The notes: generated by a model not told the origin, from the sequence alone. A stretch of DNA of 64,000 bases from Bradyrhizobium sp. Ai1a-2 (GCF_000426245.1 NZ_AUEZ01000051.1:1-64000), one strand, 5' to 3'; positions 35,514 through 44,492 are shown, counted from the first letter of the stretch. A program made the numbers and translations.

Positions 35514-36407
35514 CTACAGCAGATTCAGCGGCACCTTCAGGTATCGCTTGCCGTCGGCCTCCGGTGGCGGAAGCTTGCCGGCCTTCATGTTGATCTGCAG
35601 TGAGGGGATGATCAGCTTGGGCATCTGCAGCGTCCGGTCGCGCGCTTCGCGCGTCGCCACGAACTCGTCTTCCGTGATTCCGTCGTGGACGTGGATGTTG
35701 TGGGCGTGCTGCTCCGCGACCGTCGTCTCCCAGCGGATCTCGCGGCCGTTCGGGCCGTAATCGTGGCACATGAACAGGCGGGTCTCGCTCGGCAGCGACA
35801 GAATCCGCTGGATCGAGCGGTAGAGATCGCGGGCGTTGCCGCCCGGAAAGTCCGCGCGCGCCGAGCCGCCGTCCGGCATGAACAATGTGTCGCCGACGAA
35901 GGCCGCGTCACCGATCACATGCGTCATGCAGGCGGGCGTATGGCCGGGCGTATAGAGCGCGAAAGCCTTCATCGCGCCGACCTGGTAGGTGTCGCCATCC
36001 TTGAACAGGCGGTCGAACTGGCTGCCGTCGCGCTGGAATTCGGTGCCTTCGTTGAAGATCTTGCCGAACGTCTCCTGCACGACCGTGATCTTCTCGCCGA
36101 TGCCGATCTTGCCGCCGAGCCTGCCCTGGATGTAGGGCGCGCCAGACAAATGGTCGGCATGCACATGGGTCTCGATCAGCCATTCCAGCTTGAGGCCGTT
36201 TTGCGTGATGTAGTCGATGATCTTGTCGGCGGATTGGTAGGCGATGCGGCCGGCGGCGTAATCGATGTCCATCACGGAATCGATCACGGCGCAGGCCTTC
36301 GAGCCGGGGTCCTTGACCACGTAGCTGACGGTGTTGGTCGCCGGATCGAAGAACGCGGTGACCTCGGGCTTCACGGAGAGGTCGACGGTGTGCGGAATGT
36401 CGGACAT
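35514..36407 (-). CDS. blh: Persulfide dioxygenase, metallo-beta-lactamase fold (Blh/ETHE1-like)
   Basis: A 297-aa mononuclear-iron MBL-fold enzyme that oxidises glutathione persulfide to sulfite and glutathione. Metal ligands appear in THVHADHLSG (H81, H83, D85, H86), GHTPACMTHVIG and FVGDTLFMPDGGSARADFPGG. The last segment is typical of ETHE1/Blh enzymes and unlike glyoxalase II. CHDYGP supplies the final histidine. ATG 36407 has GAGGAG 7 bases upstream. It stands third in a set of genes divergent from bigR, the order known for Agrobacterium and Xylella sulfide detoxification. Confidence 0.88.
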   Translation of the reverse strand: MSDIPHTVDLSVKPEVTAFFDPATNTVSYVVKDPGSKACAVIDSVMDIDYAAGRIAYQSADKIIDYITQNGLKLEWLIETHVHADHLSGAPYIQGRLGGKIGIGEKITVVQETFGKIFNEGTEFQRDGSQFDRLFKDGDTYQVGAMKAFALYTPGHTPACMTHVIGDAAFVGDTLFMPDGGSARADFPGGNARDLYRSIQRILSLPSETRLFMCHDYGPNGREIRWETTVAEQHAHNIHVHDGITEDEFVATREARDRTLQMPKLIIPSLQINMKAGKLPPPEADGKRYLKVPLNLL

Positions 36408-36418
36408 GGGCTGCTCCT

Positions 36419-36871
36419 CTACTCGTAAAGTGATCCGGCAAGCGCCGGCTGCCGGTCGGCGAGCGCGCGGGCGCCGGCCATTCCGACCAGCATGGCGATC
36501 ACGAACTGGATCGACGCCGCCGATCCATAACCAAGTGCCACGAAGGCGGGACCGGGACAGAAGCCCGCGATACCCCAGCCTACCCCGAAAATCGCTGGTC
36601 CGACGATCACGCGCAAATCGAAATCGGTTTTGCTCGGCAGATGGAATGTACGCGCAAGAATGGGGCGCGGCCACTTCAGCACGAGCCTGAAGCCGATAAA
36701 CGTGACGATGACGGCGCCCAGCATCACGAATGCGAGACTGGGATCCCACGATCCCGTCCGAATCGCTGCGAGGTCGAGGAAGTTCAGGACCTTCGCCGGA
36801 TTGGACATGCCGGAGATCAAGAGCCCGAGTCCGAATGTCAGGCCGATGACGAACTGGATCAGGACAGTCAT
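36419..36871 (-). CDS. YeeE/YedE (DUF6691) sulfur-transport membrane protein
   Basis: A 150-aa membrane protein with four helices; the motif CPGPAFVALGYGS near residue 107 marks the second-half YeeE type. These half-size proteins pair with a partner carrying the other motif to move thiosulfate or sulfur across the membrane. It is 8 bp downstream of that partner and 11 bp upstream of blh, so all are cotranscribed. ATG 36871 has TGAGG upstream. Confidence 0.87.
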   Translation of the reverse strand: MTVLIQFVIGLTFGLGLLISGMSNPAKVLNFLDLAAIRTGSWDPSLAFVMLGAVIVTFIGFRLVLKWPRPILARTFHLPSKTDFDLRVIVGPAIFGVGWGIAGFCPGPAFVALGYGSAASIQFVIAMLVGMAGARALADRQPALAGSLYE

Positions 36872-36879
36872 GGCGGGCC

Positions 36880-37305
36880 TCATGCGAGATGCCGGACGAT
36901 GAAGGTAGTCGCAAATCCGGTCGCCATGAAGATCAGCGTGGCGAGAATGGATCGAAGCGAGAGCCGTGATACGCCGCAAATGCCGTGGCCGGACGTGCAG
37001 CCGCTGCCCCATACCGAACCGAAGCCGACCAAAAGGCCTGCGACGGCCAAAAGAATGCCGCCGGTCTCGATGGCTTGCGGCGGAAGGCTGCCGGTCGCGA
37101 CACGCACCACGACGGGCGCGGCGACGAGCCCGGCAATGAAGGCGAGGCGGCCGCGCCAGTCCTGATCGCTGAACGGCGGAAGCAGGTGGGCGGCGATGCC
37201 GCTCACTCCCGCGATCCGACCGGCGAACGCCATCAACGCCACGGCGGAAAGGCCGATCAAGGCTCCGCCGAGCAGCGCGGTGATCGGCGTGAAGGTGGTC
37301 TGCAT
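36880..37305 (-). CDS. YeeE/YedE family membrane protein, first half-transporter
   Basis: A 141-aa protein with four membrane helices and the signature GSGCTSGHGICG near residue 105, whose cysteines are proposed to relay sulfur in YeeE proteins. It is the promoter-proximal gene of the divergent BigR-regulated operon and likely works with the next gene as a two-part channel. Confidence 0.87.
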   Translation of the reverse strand: MQTTFTPITALLGGALIGLSAVALMAFAGRIAGVSGIAAHLLPPFSDQDWRGRLAFIAGLVAAPVVVRVATGSLPPQAIETGGILLAVAGLLVGFGSVWGSGCTSGHGICGVSRLSLRSILATLIFMATGFATTFIVRHLA

Positions 37306-37405
37306 CTTGTCTTGCTCCTTCGATGGGCCGCCATGGAGACGGGACGGCGTCCGAAAGTGCGGTGGCTGCGAACCGGATCCGTCAGCCTAATTTCAGTTGC
37401 TTATT

Positions 37406-37417
37406 ATATTCGAATAT
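37406..37417. promoter_or_regulatory. Candidate BigR operator
   Basis: ATATTCGAATAT is a perfect 12-bp palindrome, and GAATATTC overlaps it (37412-37419), followed by TAATATTT. The AT-rich block lies between bigR (16 bp downstream) and the divergent YeeE gene. AT-rich palindromes are the known targets of BigR/SqrR. Confidence 0.65.
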
Positions 37418-37432
37418 TCTAATATTTCAAGC

Positions 37433-37768
37433 ATGAAGAATCAAGCCAAACGCAAGATCCCGGATACGGCCATCGTCGACCTCGAAGAGAAGGCCGAGGA
37501 GGCGTCGCGCCTGCTGACCGCGATGGCGAACGCAAAACGATTGATGGTGCTCTGCAATCTGCTCGACGGCGAAAGATCGGTCGGTGAGCTGGCCGAGATC
37601 GTGGGGCTGTCCTCGGCTGCGCTGTCGCAACACCTCGGCAAGATGCGTGCCCTCGACCTGGTCACGACGCGGCGGGATGGGCAGACGATCTATTACCGAT
37701 TGGCGAGCGGGGAGGTCCGCGAAATCCTTCAGACGCTTTATCGGCTGTATTGCGCGCCAGCCGCCTGA
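37433..37768 (+). CDS. bigR: Persulfide-responsive ArsR-family repressor BigR/SqrR
   Basis: A 111-aa ArsR-fold repressor. The HTH is VGELAEIVGLSSAALSQHLGKMRALDLVTTRRDGQTIYYRL. Two cysteines, at residues 41 (VLCNLLDGERS) and 107 (RLYCAPAA), match the redox pair that forms a tetrasulfide or disulfide link in BigR and relieves repression when sulfide or persulfide rises. There is no ArsR-type metal site. ATG 37433 lies just after the palindrome. Divergent genes form the matching detoxification operon, which makes the identification firm. Confidence 0.88.
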   Translation: MKNQAKRKIPDTAIVDLEEKAEEASRLLTAMANAKRLMVLCNLLDGERSVGELAEIVGLSSAALSQHLGKMRALDLVTTRRDGQTIYYRLASGEVREILQTLYRLYCAPAA

Positions 37769-37771
37769 TCA

Positions 37772-37795
37772 GCTCGCCCAATCGGTTGGGCGAGC
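37772..37795. terminator. Hairpin between convergent bigR and DUF1254 genes
   Basis: GCTCGCCCAA-TCGG-TTGGGCGAGC, a perfect 10-bp stem with a 4-nt loop, begins 4 bp after the bigR stop and ends 17 bp before the stop of the convergent gene. There is no long T-tract; it probably serves both transcripts. Confidence 0.65.
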
Positions 37796-37811
37796 CGATC
37801 TAGAGCAAGAT

Positions 37812-39269
37812 TTACTGTGCCGACAATCCCAAACTTGCCTGCGTCTTCACGATGGGCGGCGGATTCCATTTTCCGGTCAGCGCCTCGGACTTCGGACTGT
37901 AGAGGCGCATGGTCAGGTTGAAGGGGCCCTTCGGCGCCGGAAGCCAATTGGCTTCCTTGTCCTTGCCCGGGCTTTCGTTCTGGAAGTAAAGATCGAGCGA
38001 GCCATCTGGGTTGTACTTGAACGGCATCCAGCTGCTGACCGCGAAGCGGTTCAGTACATTGCCGACCTGGAAGCCTTCCGGATCGTAGAGAGTGATCGAC
38101 CAGAACGCATTGACCGGCGGCGCCGCGCCCTTCTCGAACGTGATGGTGTACTTGCTTGCGCCATCGAGCGGCTTGCCGGTTTCATCGCCGAGATTGAGCG
38201 GATAGATGGCGTCCTCGGGCAGATTCGCACCGAGCCCCAATTGCGCGACGATGGCACGCTTGAGATAGTAGTTGCCATAAACACCCATCGTATCGGTGTT
38301 CATCGACCAGCCATTCGCAACCCTTGCCAGCGTCGGCACCTTCCAGGCCATCAGCCTCTGCGCATCCTGCGGGGCGGTCTCGAAGGCGCGCTGCAGGACA
38401 GGATCGATCCGGCCGATGTCGAAGTTCTTTCCGGGCTCGATACCGATCTTCTTCATCTGCGCGATGATCGGCTGATCGGTGATATGGGGCGGGTGAAGCT
38501 TGAGCAGATCGGCTGCATAGGCGAAATACACGCCGGCCGTCATGGTATCAACCTGGACCTTCGGCGGCGTCTTCATGTCGACGCTCGGGTCGGGCTTGAA
38601 TTCGATGGGCTTGGGCGTCTTGCCGAATTCGGAGAGTGGCGCGACCTTGTAGCCCGCCTGGATCTTGTGGACCGCATCGTAGTCCGCCGGGCCGTCCGTC
38701 TTGGTACGGCCGATCACCCAGACATAGGGCGTCGGCGCTTCGATCCGTTGCGTGTCCTTTGGAAGCTTGAACTCGTCGACAAATCTGTCGCGCAGATCCG
38801 GCCGCCAGCCGGGCGGCGTCAGCAGGAAGGTGCCGGCCTTGGTGCCCGTCGTTCGCCAGCCCGGCGATGCAAAGACATTGCTCCACATATCCAGCATCGG
38901 CAGCAGGTAGTAGCGCCCATCGGTATCGGGGACCGAGATCACCACCGGCTCCTTGGTCATGTCGAGCCATGAGACGGAATAGAGCGTGTCGAAGTTGGAG
39001 CGCACTACGCCTTTGAAGTTCGCCGGCGGATATTCGGGCACGTTGACGAAGGTGTTCATCGGCCCCTTGAAATCGGTGGTGCCGTTGGTGAATTGCTTCC
39101 GCGTCAGATCCATCGATAGCATGGGGTAGAAGTAGATGTAGGCGTCCACCGCGATGGCGTGGGCTTCCTGCTCGGTGATTGCAGGCGCCGCCTGTTGCGC
39201 CAGTGCCGCAGGCGCAGCCGCCGCGCCCAGGCCGAGAGACAAAGTCAGCGTCAGAATTCCTCGAAACAT
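37812..39269 (-). CDS. DUF1254/DUF1214 domain secreted protein
   Basis: A 485-aa exported protein of unknown function. A signal peptide (residues 1-24, ending PAALA-QQ) is followed by DUF1254 (about 30-170: AVDAYIYFYPMLSMDLTRKQ and VRSNFDTLYSVSWLDM) and DUF1214 at the C-terminus (about 360-470: FWSITLYDPEGF, NPDGSLDLYFQNESPG, NWLPAPKGPFNLTMRLYSP). Such proteins are frequent in Bradyrhizobium and are thought to fold as envelope beta-sheet proteins; no reaction is established. It is a single gene between bigR and the cupin gene. The upstream 261 bp (39270-39530) show nothing recognisable. Confidence 0.82.
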   Translation of the reverse strand: MFRGILTLTLSLGLGAAAAPAALAQQAAPAITEQEAHAIAVDAYIYFYPMLSMDLTRKQFTNGTTDFKGPMNTFVNVPEYPPANFKGVVRSNFDTLYSVSWLDMTKEPVVISVPDTDGRYYLLPMLDMWSNVFASPGWRTTGTKAGTFLLTPPGWRPDLRDRFVDEFKLPKDTQRIEAPTPYVWVIGRTKTDGPADYDAVHKIQAGYKVAPLSEFGKTPKPIEFKPDPSVDMKTPPKVQVDTMTAGVYFAYAADLLKLHPPHITDQPIIAQMKKIGIEPGKNFDIGRIDPVLQRAFETAPQDAQRLMAWKVPTLARVANGWSMNTDTMGVYGNYYLKRAIVAQLGLGANLPEDAIYPLNLGDETGKPLDGASKYTITFEKGAAPPVNAFWSITLYDPEGFQVGNVLNRFAVSSWMPFKYNPDGSLDLYFQNESPGKDKEANWLPAPKGPFNLTMRLYSPKSEALTGKWNPPPIVKTQASLGLSAQ

Positions 39270-39530
39270 ATCGACTACTCCTCAACTGATAATATGCTGT
39301 CGTGATTTGTGGGCCCGCTTTGGCTCAGCTCCAGAGGTTGGATGCTTCGACTTCGAAGTGCGTATGCAAGAGCGCGTACGGTGCGTGCTGCACGAAACGC
39401 CTGACGGCGTCTGCGGGCAGATTATTGAATCAAATGCTATCGAGCTGGCTGTTGAATGATGGCTTTATTGTCTACTCCCACGCGCATGTATGTAGCACAA
39501 GCGCAGAATGGGAACCAGTCTGCCGCACCA

Positions 39531-40058
39531 TCAGCCTCGCTTCCACAAGCTGACCAGCGGCCCGTTTTCGCCCATCACCGGATCGGTCCTGGGTGTCGCG
39601 ACCTGCGGGATCGTCTTCAGCGCCTTGGCGTGATTTTCAGGCGTCGGACGCGTGATCTCCATCGGCGGTCCCGGCGGATAGGCGCCGACCACGCAGAAAT
39701 CATCGCTCGAGGAAATCAGCTTGTGCCCGGTGCCGGCGGGCAGAATCGCGACATCGCCGGCGGAGATCTCCAGCACCTTGCCGCGCTCGCCGCCGAATTG
39801 CACACGCGCATTCCCGCGGGAGACGCCGAGCGCCTCGTGCATGGTCGAATGATAATGCAGGTAGTCGTAGACGCCGTTGCGCCACATCGCGCCCCAGCCA
39901 TTGGCGCCGAACAATCCTTCGATGGTCTTCTCCGGGTGGTCGTTGTCGACGTCGACGCTAGCCTTGTAGACCAGGAACGGCAGCGGGTTGTTCGGCACCA
40001 GGCCGTCATCCTCGAAGACGATCGTGAGCGGCTTTGCATCGGCCTTGACGACGGACAT
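39531..40058 (-). CDS. Cupin-domain protein
   Basis: A 175-aa single-domain cupin. The metal-binding motif 1 is seen as YLHYHSTMHEALGVSRG (His, His, Glu) and motif 2 as AGDVAILPAGTGHKLISS (His). Small cupins act as isomerases, dioxygenases or sugar-binding proteins; the PPGPPMEI segment is common in an uncharacterised group. ATG 40058 has a GGGAG site upstream. A family A repeat follows upstream, separating it from carA. Confidence 0.8.
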   Translation of the reverse strand: MSVVKADAKPLTIVFEDDGLVPNNPLPFLVYKASVDVDNDHPEKTIEGLFGANGWGAMWRNGVYDYLHYHSTMHEALGVSRGNARVQFGGERGKVLEISAGDVAILPAGTGHKLISSSDDFCVVGAYPPGPPMEITRPTPENHAKALKTIPQVATPRTDPVMGENGPLVSLWKRG

Positions 40059-40069
40059 GGGAGGCTCCC

Positions 40070-40149
40070 GTAGGATGGGTAGAGCGAAGCGAAACCCATC
40101 ACTTTTGCCGCAAGCAGTCAGATGATGGGTTTCGCTTCGCTCTACCTAC
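40070..40149. repeat. Dispersed palindromic repeat, family A (divergent copy)
   Basis: GTAGGATGGGTAGAGCGAAGCGAAACCCATC and its complement GATGGGTTTCGCTTCGCTCTACCTAC form an 80-bp inverted repeat. It keeps the GAGCGAAGCG core but has lost GCCCGG, so it is an older or different subfamily. Between carA and the cupin gene. Confidence 0.85.
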
Positions 40150-40174
40150 AACCCGGTTTCGGCCGCCTACGTTC

Positions 40175-41365
40175 CTATGCGCGCTTCTTGTCGCGCATCA
40201 GGTCGGCGAAGCGCTTGAAGAGATAATGCGAGTCGCGCGGACCCGGCGAGGCTTCCGGGTGATACTGCACGGAGAACACCGGCTTGCCGTCGAGCTGGAT
40301 GCCGCAATTGGAGCCGTCGAACAGCGAGATGTGGGTCTGCGTTGCGCCTGCGGGCAATGTCGCCTGGTCCACGGCAAAGCCGTGGTTCATCGAGGTGATC
40401 TCGACCTTGCCGGTGGTCTCGTCCTTCACCGGATGGTTGGCGCCATGATGGCCCTGGTGCATCTTCCTGGTCTTGGCGCCGACGGCGAGCCCGAGCATCT
40501 GGTGGCCCAGGCAGATACCGAAGGTCGGCGTGCCCGAATCGATGACCTTCTGGATGACGGGCACGGCATATTTGCCGGTCGCGGCGGGATCGCCTGGACC
40601 GTTGCTCAAGAACACGCCGTCCGGGTTCATCGCCAGGATGTCTTCGGCCGAAGTGGTCGCCGGAACCACCGTGACCTTGCAGCCGACGCCGGCGAGCAGG
40701 CGCAGGATGTTGCGCTTGATGCCGTAGTCGATCGCGACCACGTTGAATTCAGGATTGGTCTGCCGGCCGTAGCCCTTGTCCCATTCCCAGGGCGTCTCGT
40801 CCCAGGTGAAGCGCTGGCCGGAAGTCACCATCGGCACCAGGTCCATGCCTTCGAGGCCGGGCCATTCCCGCGCTTCTTCCTTGAGGCCGTGCAGGTCGAA
40901 CCTGCCGTCCTTCGAATGCGCGATGACGGCGTTCGGCATGCCCTTGTTGCGGATCAGCGCCGTGAGCGCGCGGGTGTCGATACCCGACAGGCCGATGATG
41001 CCGCGCGCCTTCAGCCATTGATCGAGATGGCGGGTGGCGCGGTAGTTCGAGGGATCAGATATCGCGGTGCGGAGGATGACCCCGCGCGCGCCTGGCGTTG
41101 CCGCCATGTTCACCGTCTCGATGTCTTCGTCGTTGGTGCCGACGTTGCCGATATGGGGGAAGGTGAAGGTGATGATCTGCCCGGCATAGGAGGGATCGGT
41201 CAAAATCTCCTCATAGCCGGTCATGGCGGTGTTGAAGCAGACTTCGCCGACGGCCTGGCCTTCCGCGCCGAGGCCAAAGCCTTCCAGCACGGTGCCATCG
41301 GCGAGCACGAGGAGCGCGGTCGGTTTGTGGTCCGGCCAGGCTGAAGCGTTTTCGGATGTGGTCAT
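40175..41365 (-). CDS. carA: Carbamoyl-phosphate synthase small subunit
   Basis: A 396-aa glutamine amidotransferase subunit that supplies ammonia to CarB. The N-terminal CPSase small domain (ADGTVLEGFGLGAEG, TGYEEILTDPSYAGQI) is followed by a class I GATase: SNGPGDP, the nucleophile cysteine in GICLGHQML, and the His-Glu pair in VQYHPEASPGP. ATG 41365 is used. It is on the same strand as carB but separated by about 7.5 kb of unrelated genes, so the two subunits are not in one operon. Confidence 0.95.
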   Translation of the reverse strand: MTTSENASAWPDHKPTALLVLADGTVLEGFGLGAEGQAVGEVCFNTAMTGYEEILTDPSYAGQIITFTFPHIGNVGTNDEDIETVNMAATPGARGVILRTAISDPSNYRATRHLDQWLKARGIIGLSGIDTRALTALIRNKGMPNAVIAHSKDGRFDLHGLKEEAREWPGLEGMDLVPMVTSGQRFTWDETPWEWDKGYGRQTNPEFNVVAIDYGIKRNILRLLAGVGCKVTVVPATTSAEDILAMNPDGVFLSNGPGDPAATGKYAVPVIQKVIDSGTPTFGICLGHQMLGLAVGAKTRKMHQGHHGANHPVKDETTGKVEITSMNHGFAVDQATLPAGATQTHISLFDGSNCGIQLDGKPVFSVQYHPEASPGPRDSHYLFKRFADLMRDKKRA

Positions 41366-41522
41366 GAGCCCCTTACATAGTTCCCACATCCTGCCGCGTC
41401 AAAGCGAAAGGGCATCCATTCACACGGGTTTTGCGGCTATTTGACTGGCGGTTCCGGGGTTTTAAGCTAGGGTTCCCGCCGCAACCTCGTTTCCTGCCAA
41501 ATTGCCCGGTTCGGAGCCCTGC

Positions 41523-42224
41523 ATGGACAACACGATGCCTATCCTGCTCGTCCCGGGCCTCGTTTGTTCGCCGCGGATCTTTGCCCCTGTCGTGCCGGCG
41601 TTGTGGCGATTCGGGCCGGTCACCGTCGCCAACCACATCCGCGACGACCATATGGGGGCAATCGCGCGCCGGATCCTGGCGGAAGCGCCGCCGCGCTTCG
41701 CATTGGCCGGGCATTCGATGGGTGGCTACATCGCCTTCGAGATCATGCGCCAGGCCCCGGACCGGGTGGCAAAGCTGGCTTTGATCAACACCCAGGCCCG
41801 TCCCGATACGCCAGAGGCCTCCGAGCGCCGCCGCGGCATGATGGCCCGCGCCAAAGGCGACGATTTCTGCGGCGTATTGGATGAGCTGTTTCCGGGCTTC
41901 GTGCATCCGTCGCGGCGCGAGGATGTGAGCCTGCGCCAGCTCGTCCATGACATGGGCGAGGATGTCGGGGTCGAGGGGTTCATCCGCCAGCAGACGGCGC
42001 TGATCAGCCGGCCCGACTCGCGGCCGACGCTCGCCTGGATTAAGTGTCCGACCCTCGTGCTGACGGGCGACGAGGACCATACCATCCCGAATTCGCTCTC
42101 GGTCGAGATGGCGAACGGCATTCCAGGCGCCAGGCTCGTGATCCTGCCCGATTGCGGGCACCTGCCGCAGCCGGAACAACCCGAAGCGACCGCAAACGCG
42201 CTAATCGAGTGGCTGCGGAGCTAG
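41523..42224 (+). CDS. Alpha/beta hydrolase
   Basis: A 233-aa cytosolic hydrolase. The nucleophile elbow GHSMGGY has its serine at about residue 65, TGDEDHTIP supplies the acid and DCGHLPQ the histidine, so the triad is intact, unlike the hydrolase at 7385. The short cap region fits small esterases or the MhpC-like group. ATG 41523 is chosen because it begins the conserved MPILLVPGLVCSP strand; a start 21 bases earlier is possible. Substrate unknown. Confidence 0.82.
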   Translation: MDNTMPILLVPGLVCSPRIFAPVVPALWRFGPVTVANHIRDDHMGAIARRILAEAPPRFALAGHSMGGYIAFEIMRQAPDRVAKLALINTQARPDTPEASERRRGMMARAKGDDFCGVLDELFPGFVHPSRREDVSLRQLVHDMGEDVGVEGFIRQQTALISRPDSRPTLAWIKCPTLVLTGDEDHTIPNSLSVEMANGIPGARLVILPDCGHLPQPEQPEATANALIEWLRS

Positions 42225-42228
42225 CTGC

Positions 42229-42315
42229 GTAGCCCGGGTGAAGCGAAGCGCAACCCGGGATGCCTCATCGACGTTTGACAGTGTCCCGGGTTACGCTTCG
42301 CTCCACCCGGGCTAC
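42229..42315. repeat. Dispersed palindromic repeat, family A
   Basis: An 87-bp inverted repeat with arms GTAGCCCGGGTGAAGCGAAG and its complement, starting 5 bp after the hydrolase stop. Confidence 0.9.
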
Positions 42316-42380
42316 GAAGCTGGTTGTTCTGGCGGTGCAAACTGCCTAGATGGAAGGTTTGACCATTCAAGGATAAGGCC

Positions 42381-42836
42381 ATGCTGCGCGACGACATCAA
42401 CAACGCGGTCAAGGACGCCATGAAGGCGAAGGAGGAGCGCAAGCTCTCCACGCTGCGCATGGTCAATTCGACCATCAAGAACGCCGACATCGACGCGCGC
42501 GGCCAGGGCAAGCCGCCGCTTTCGGATGCCGAGTTGCTCGGCGTGCTGCAGAAGATGATCAAGCAGCGCCAGGAAGCGGTCGAGCTCTACAACAAGGGCG
42601 GCCGCGCCGAGCTTGCCGCGCAGGAGCGCGAGGAGATCGCGGTGATCTCGGCCTACTTGCCGAAGCAGATGTCGGAGGATGAGGTGAAGGCCGCGATATC
42701 GGCCGCGATCGCCGAGACCAGCGCTGTCGGCGTCAAGGACATGGGCAAGGTGATCGGCACGTTGAAGGCGAAGTACACCGGTCAGATGGATTTCGCCAAG
42801 GCCAGCGGCCTCGTGAAGGCGGCACTCGCGGGATAG
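42381..42836 (+). CDS. GatB/YqeY domain protein
   Basis: A 151-aa helical protein of the YqeY family, homologous to the C-terminal tRNA-binding tail of GatB. DINNAVKDAMKAKEERKLSTLRMVNSTIKNADI and LGVLQKMIKQRQEAVELYNKGGR lead into ISAYLPKQMSEDEV and GKVIGTLKAKYTGQMDFAKASGLVKAAL. It may bind tRNA or help amidotransferases; its role outside GatB is not settled. The AAGGATAAGG site precedes ATG 42381. Confidence 0.9.
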   Translation: MLRDDINNAVKDAMKAKEERKLSTLRMVNSTIKNADIDARGQGKPPLSDAELLGVLQKMIKQRQEAVELYNKGGRAELAAQEREEIAVISAYLPKQMSEDEVKAAISAAIAETSAVGVKDMGKVIGTLKAKYTGQMDFAKASGLVKAALAG

Positions 42837-42867
42837 GCTTCACGTCTCAAACCAAGCGGAGGACATC

Positions 42868-44397
42868 ATGGCCGACCAGCAAGCCCAACCCTCCGGTCCC
42901 GATCTGTCGCAAGGCGTGGCGCCCTCCGATTTTGAAGGCACCACCCTGCTCGGCCATGTCGGCGATGAAGACGTGCTGCTGGTGCGTTCGGGGGCGGATA
43001 TCTTCGCGATCGACGCCCATTGCAGTCATTATCACGGGCCGCTCGCGGAAGGCCTCGTCGTCGACGAAAGCGTCCGCTGTCCCTGGCATCACGCGTGTTT
43101 CGACTTGCGGACCGGCGAGGCGTCGCGCGCTCCGGCGTTGAACGCGCTCGCGGTCTGGAAGGTCGAGCACGAGGGCGAGCGCATTTTCGTCCGTGAGAAG
43201 CGCGAACAGCCCAAGCCCAGCGTGAAAGGCGTGATCGATGCGCCCAACCGCATCGTGATCGTGGGTGGCGGCGCCGCGGGATTTGCCGCCGCCGAGATGC
43301 TGCGACGACAGGATTATCGCGGCAGCATCGTGATGCTGAGCGGCGAGGCGGCAGCGCCGGTCGATCGGCCGAACCTGTCGAAGGACTATCTTGCCGGCAG
43401 CGCGCCGGAGGATTGGCTGCCGCTGCGCCCGGACGATTTCTATTCCGACGCCGCGATCGATCTCCGGCTCAAGACCAAAGTTGCGTCGATCGAGCCCGCC
43501 GCGCGCCAGGTGGTGCTCGCCGACGGCAAGGCCATGCCCTACGACCGGCTCCTATTGGCGACTGGCGCGGAGCCGGTGCGTCTCCTGATTCCGGGCGCGG
43601 ACCAGCCCCATGTCCATCTCTTGCGCTCGCTGGATGACTGCCGCGCGATCATCGCGTCCGCGAGCGGCGCGCGCCGCGCGGTTGTGATCGGTGCAAGTTT
43701 CATTGGGCTCGAGGTCGCGGCATCGTTGCTGGCGAGGGATATCGAGGTCCACGTCGTCGGGCTGGAGCAGCGGCCGATGGAGCGCGTGCTCGGGCCCGAC
43801 ATGGGCGACTTCGTCCGCAGCCTGCATGAAGAGCACGGCGTTGTCTTTCATCTCGGCGACACCGTCACCGCGATCGACGGCAAGCGCGCGAGCCTGCAGA
43901 GCGGCGGTGTACTCGACGCCGATCTCGTCGTGATAGGCGTCGGCGTGCGGCCGCGCCTCGTGCTGGCCGAAAAGGCAGGACTTGCGATCGATCGCGGCGT
44001 CACCGTCAATGCCTATCTCGAAACCAGCAGCCCAGGCATTTACGCGGCGGGCGACATCGCCCGCTGGCCGGATCCGCATTCCGGCGAGAACATCCGTGTC
44101 GAGCACTGGGTGGTGGCAGAGCGCCAGGGCCAGGCCGCCGCGCGCAACATGCTGGGCCAACGCGAAGTGTTCGACGCGGTGCCGTTCTTCTGGAGCCAGC
44201 ACTACGACGTGCCGATCAACTATGTGGGCCACGCCGAGAAGTGGGACGAGATCGAAGTCGATGGCGATATCGCCGCGCGGGATTGCGTGGTGCGCTACAA
44301 GAGAAGCGGCCGCGTGCTCGCGGTGGCCTCGATCTATCGGGATATTGCCAGCTTGGAGGCCGAGCTGGCGATGGAGCGCGGCAAGCTCGCGGCGTAG
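42868..44397 (+). CDS. Rieske [2Fe-2S] - FAD oxidoreductase fusion (AIF/ferredoxin-reductase type)
   Basis: A 509-aa redox protein. An N-terminal Rieske domain (about 15-105) has its cluster ligands in HCSHYHG and CPWHHACF. A linker leads to a two-Rossmann FAD/NAD(P)H reductase (about 125-420; GGGAAGFAAAEMLRRQDYRG and VVIGASFIGLEVAASL) with a C-terminal AIF-like dimer domain. The fusion occurs in AIF-like and rubredoxin-reductase-type proteins, probably passing electrons from NADH to a ferredoxin or quinone partner. ATG 42868 has GGAGG 6 bases upstream. Its stop codon TAG (44395-44397) lies inside a family A repeat, so that repeat defines the C-terminus. Confidence 0.88.
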   Translation: MADQQAQPSGPDLSQGVAPSDFEGTTLLGHVGDEDVLLVRSGADIFAIDAHCSHYHGPLAEGLVVDESVRCPWHHACFDLRTGEASRAPALNALAVWKVEHEGERIFVREKREQPKPSVKGVIDAPNRIVIVGGGAAGFAAAEMLRRQDYRGSIVMLSGEAAAPVDRPNLSKDYLAGSAPEDWLPLRPDDFYSDAAIDLRLKTKVASIEPAARQVVLADGKAMPYDRLLLATGAEPVRLLIPGADQPHVHLLRSLDDCRAIIASASGARRAVVIGASFIGLEVAASLLARDIEVHVVGLEQRPMERVLGPDMGDFVRSLHEEHGVVFHLGDTVTAIDGKRASLQSGGVLDADLVVIGVGVRPRLVLAEKAGLAIDRGVTVNAYLETSSPGIYAAGDIARWPDPHSGENIRVEHWVVAERQGQAAARNMLGQREVFDAVPFFWSQHYDVPINYVGHAEKWDEIEVDGDIAARDCVVRYKRSGRVLAVASIYRDIASLEAELAMERGKLAA

Positions 44398-44481
44398 CCC
44401 GGGTGGAGCGAAGCGTAACCCGGGACACGTCTATCAGCATAACGAGCGGTCCCGGGTTACGCTTCGCTCCACCCGGGCTAC
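44394..44481. repeat. Dispersed palindromic repeat, family A, supplying a stop codon
   Basis: An 88-bp inverted repeat GTAGCCCGGGTGGAGCGAAGCG...CTAC. Its second to fourth bases, TAG, are the stop codon of the Rieske-FAD oxidoreductase gene, and the other arm ends 12 bp before the msrB stop. Confidence 0.92.
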
Positions 44482-44492
44482 GGAGTGGTGAG

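Noticed and set aside
39302..39553. Short plus-strand frames between the DUF1254 and cupin genes
   Set aside because: No ribosome site, no conserved pattern, and they run into the 3' end of the cupin gene.
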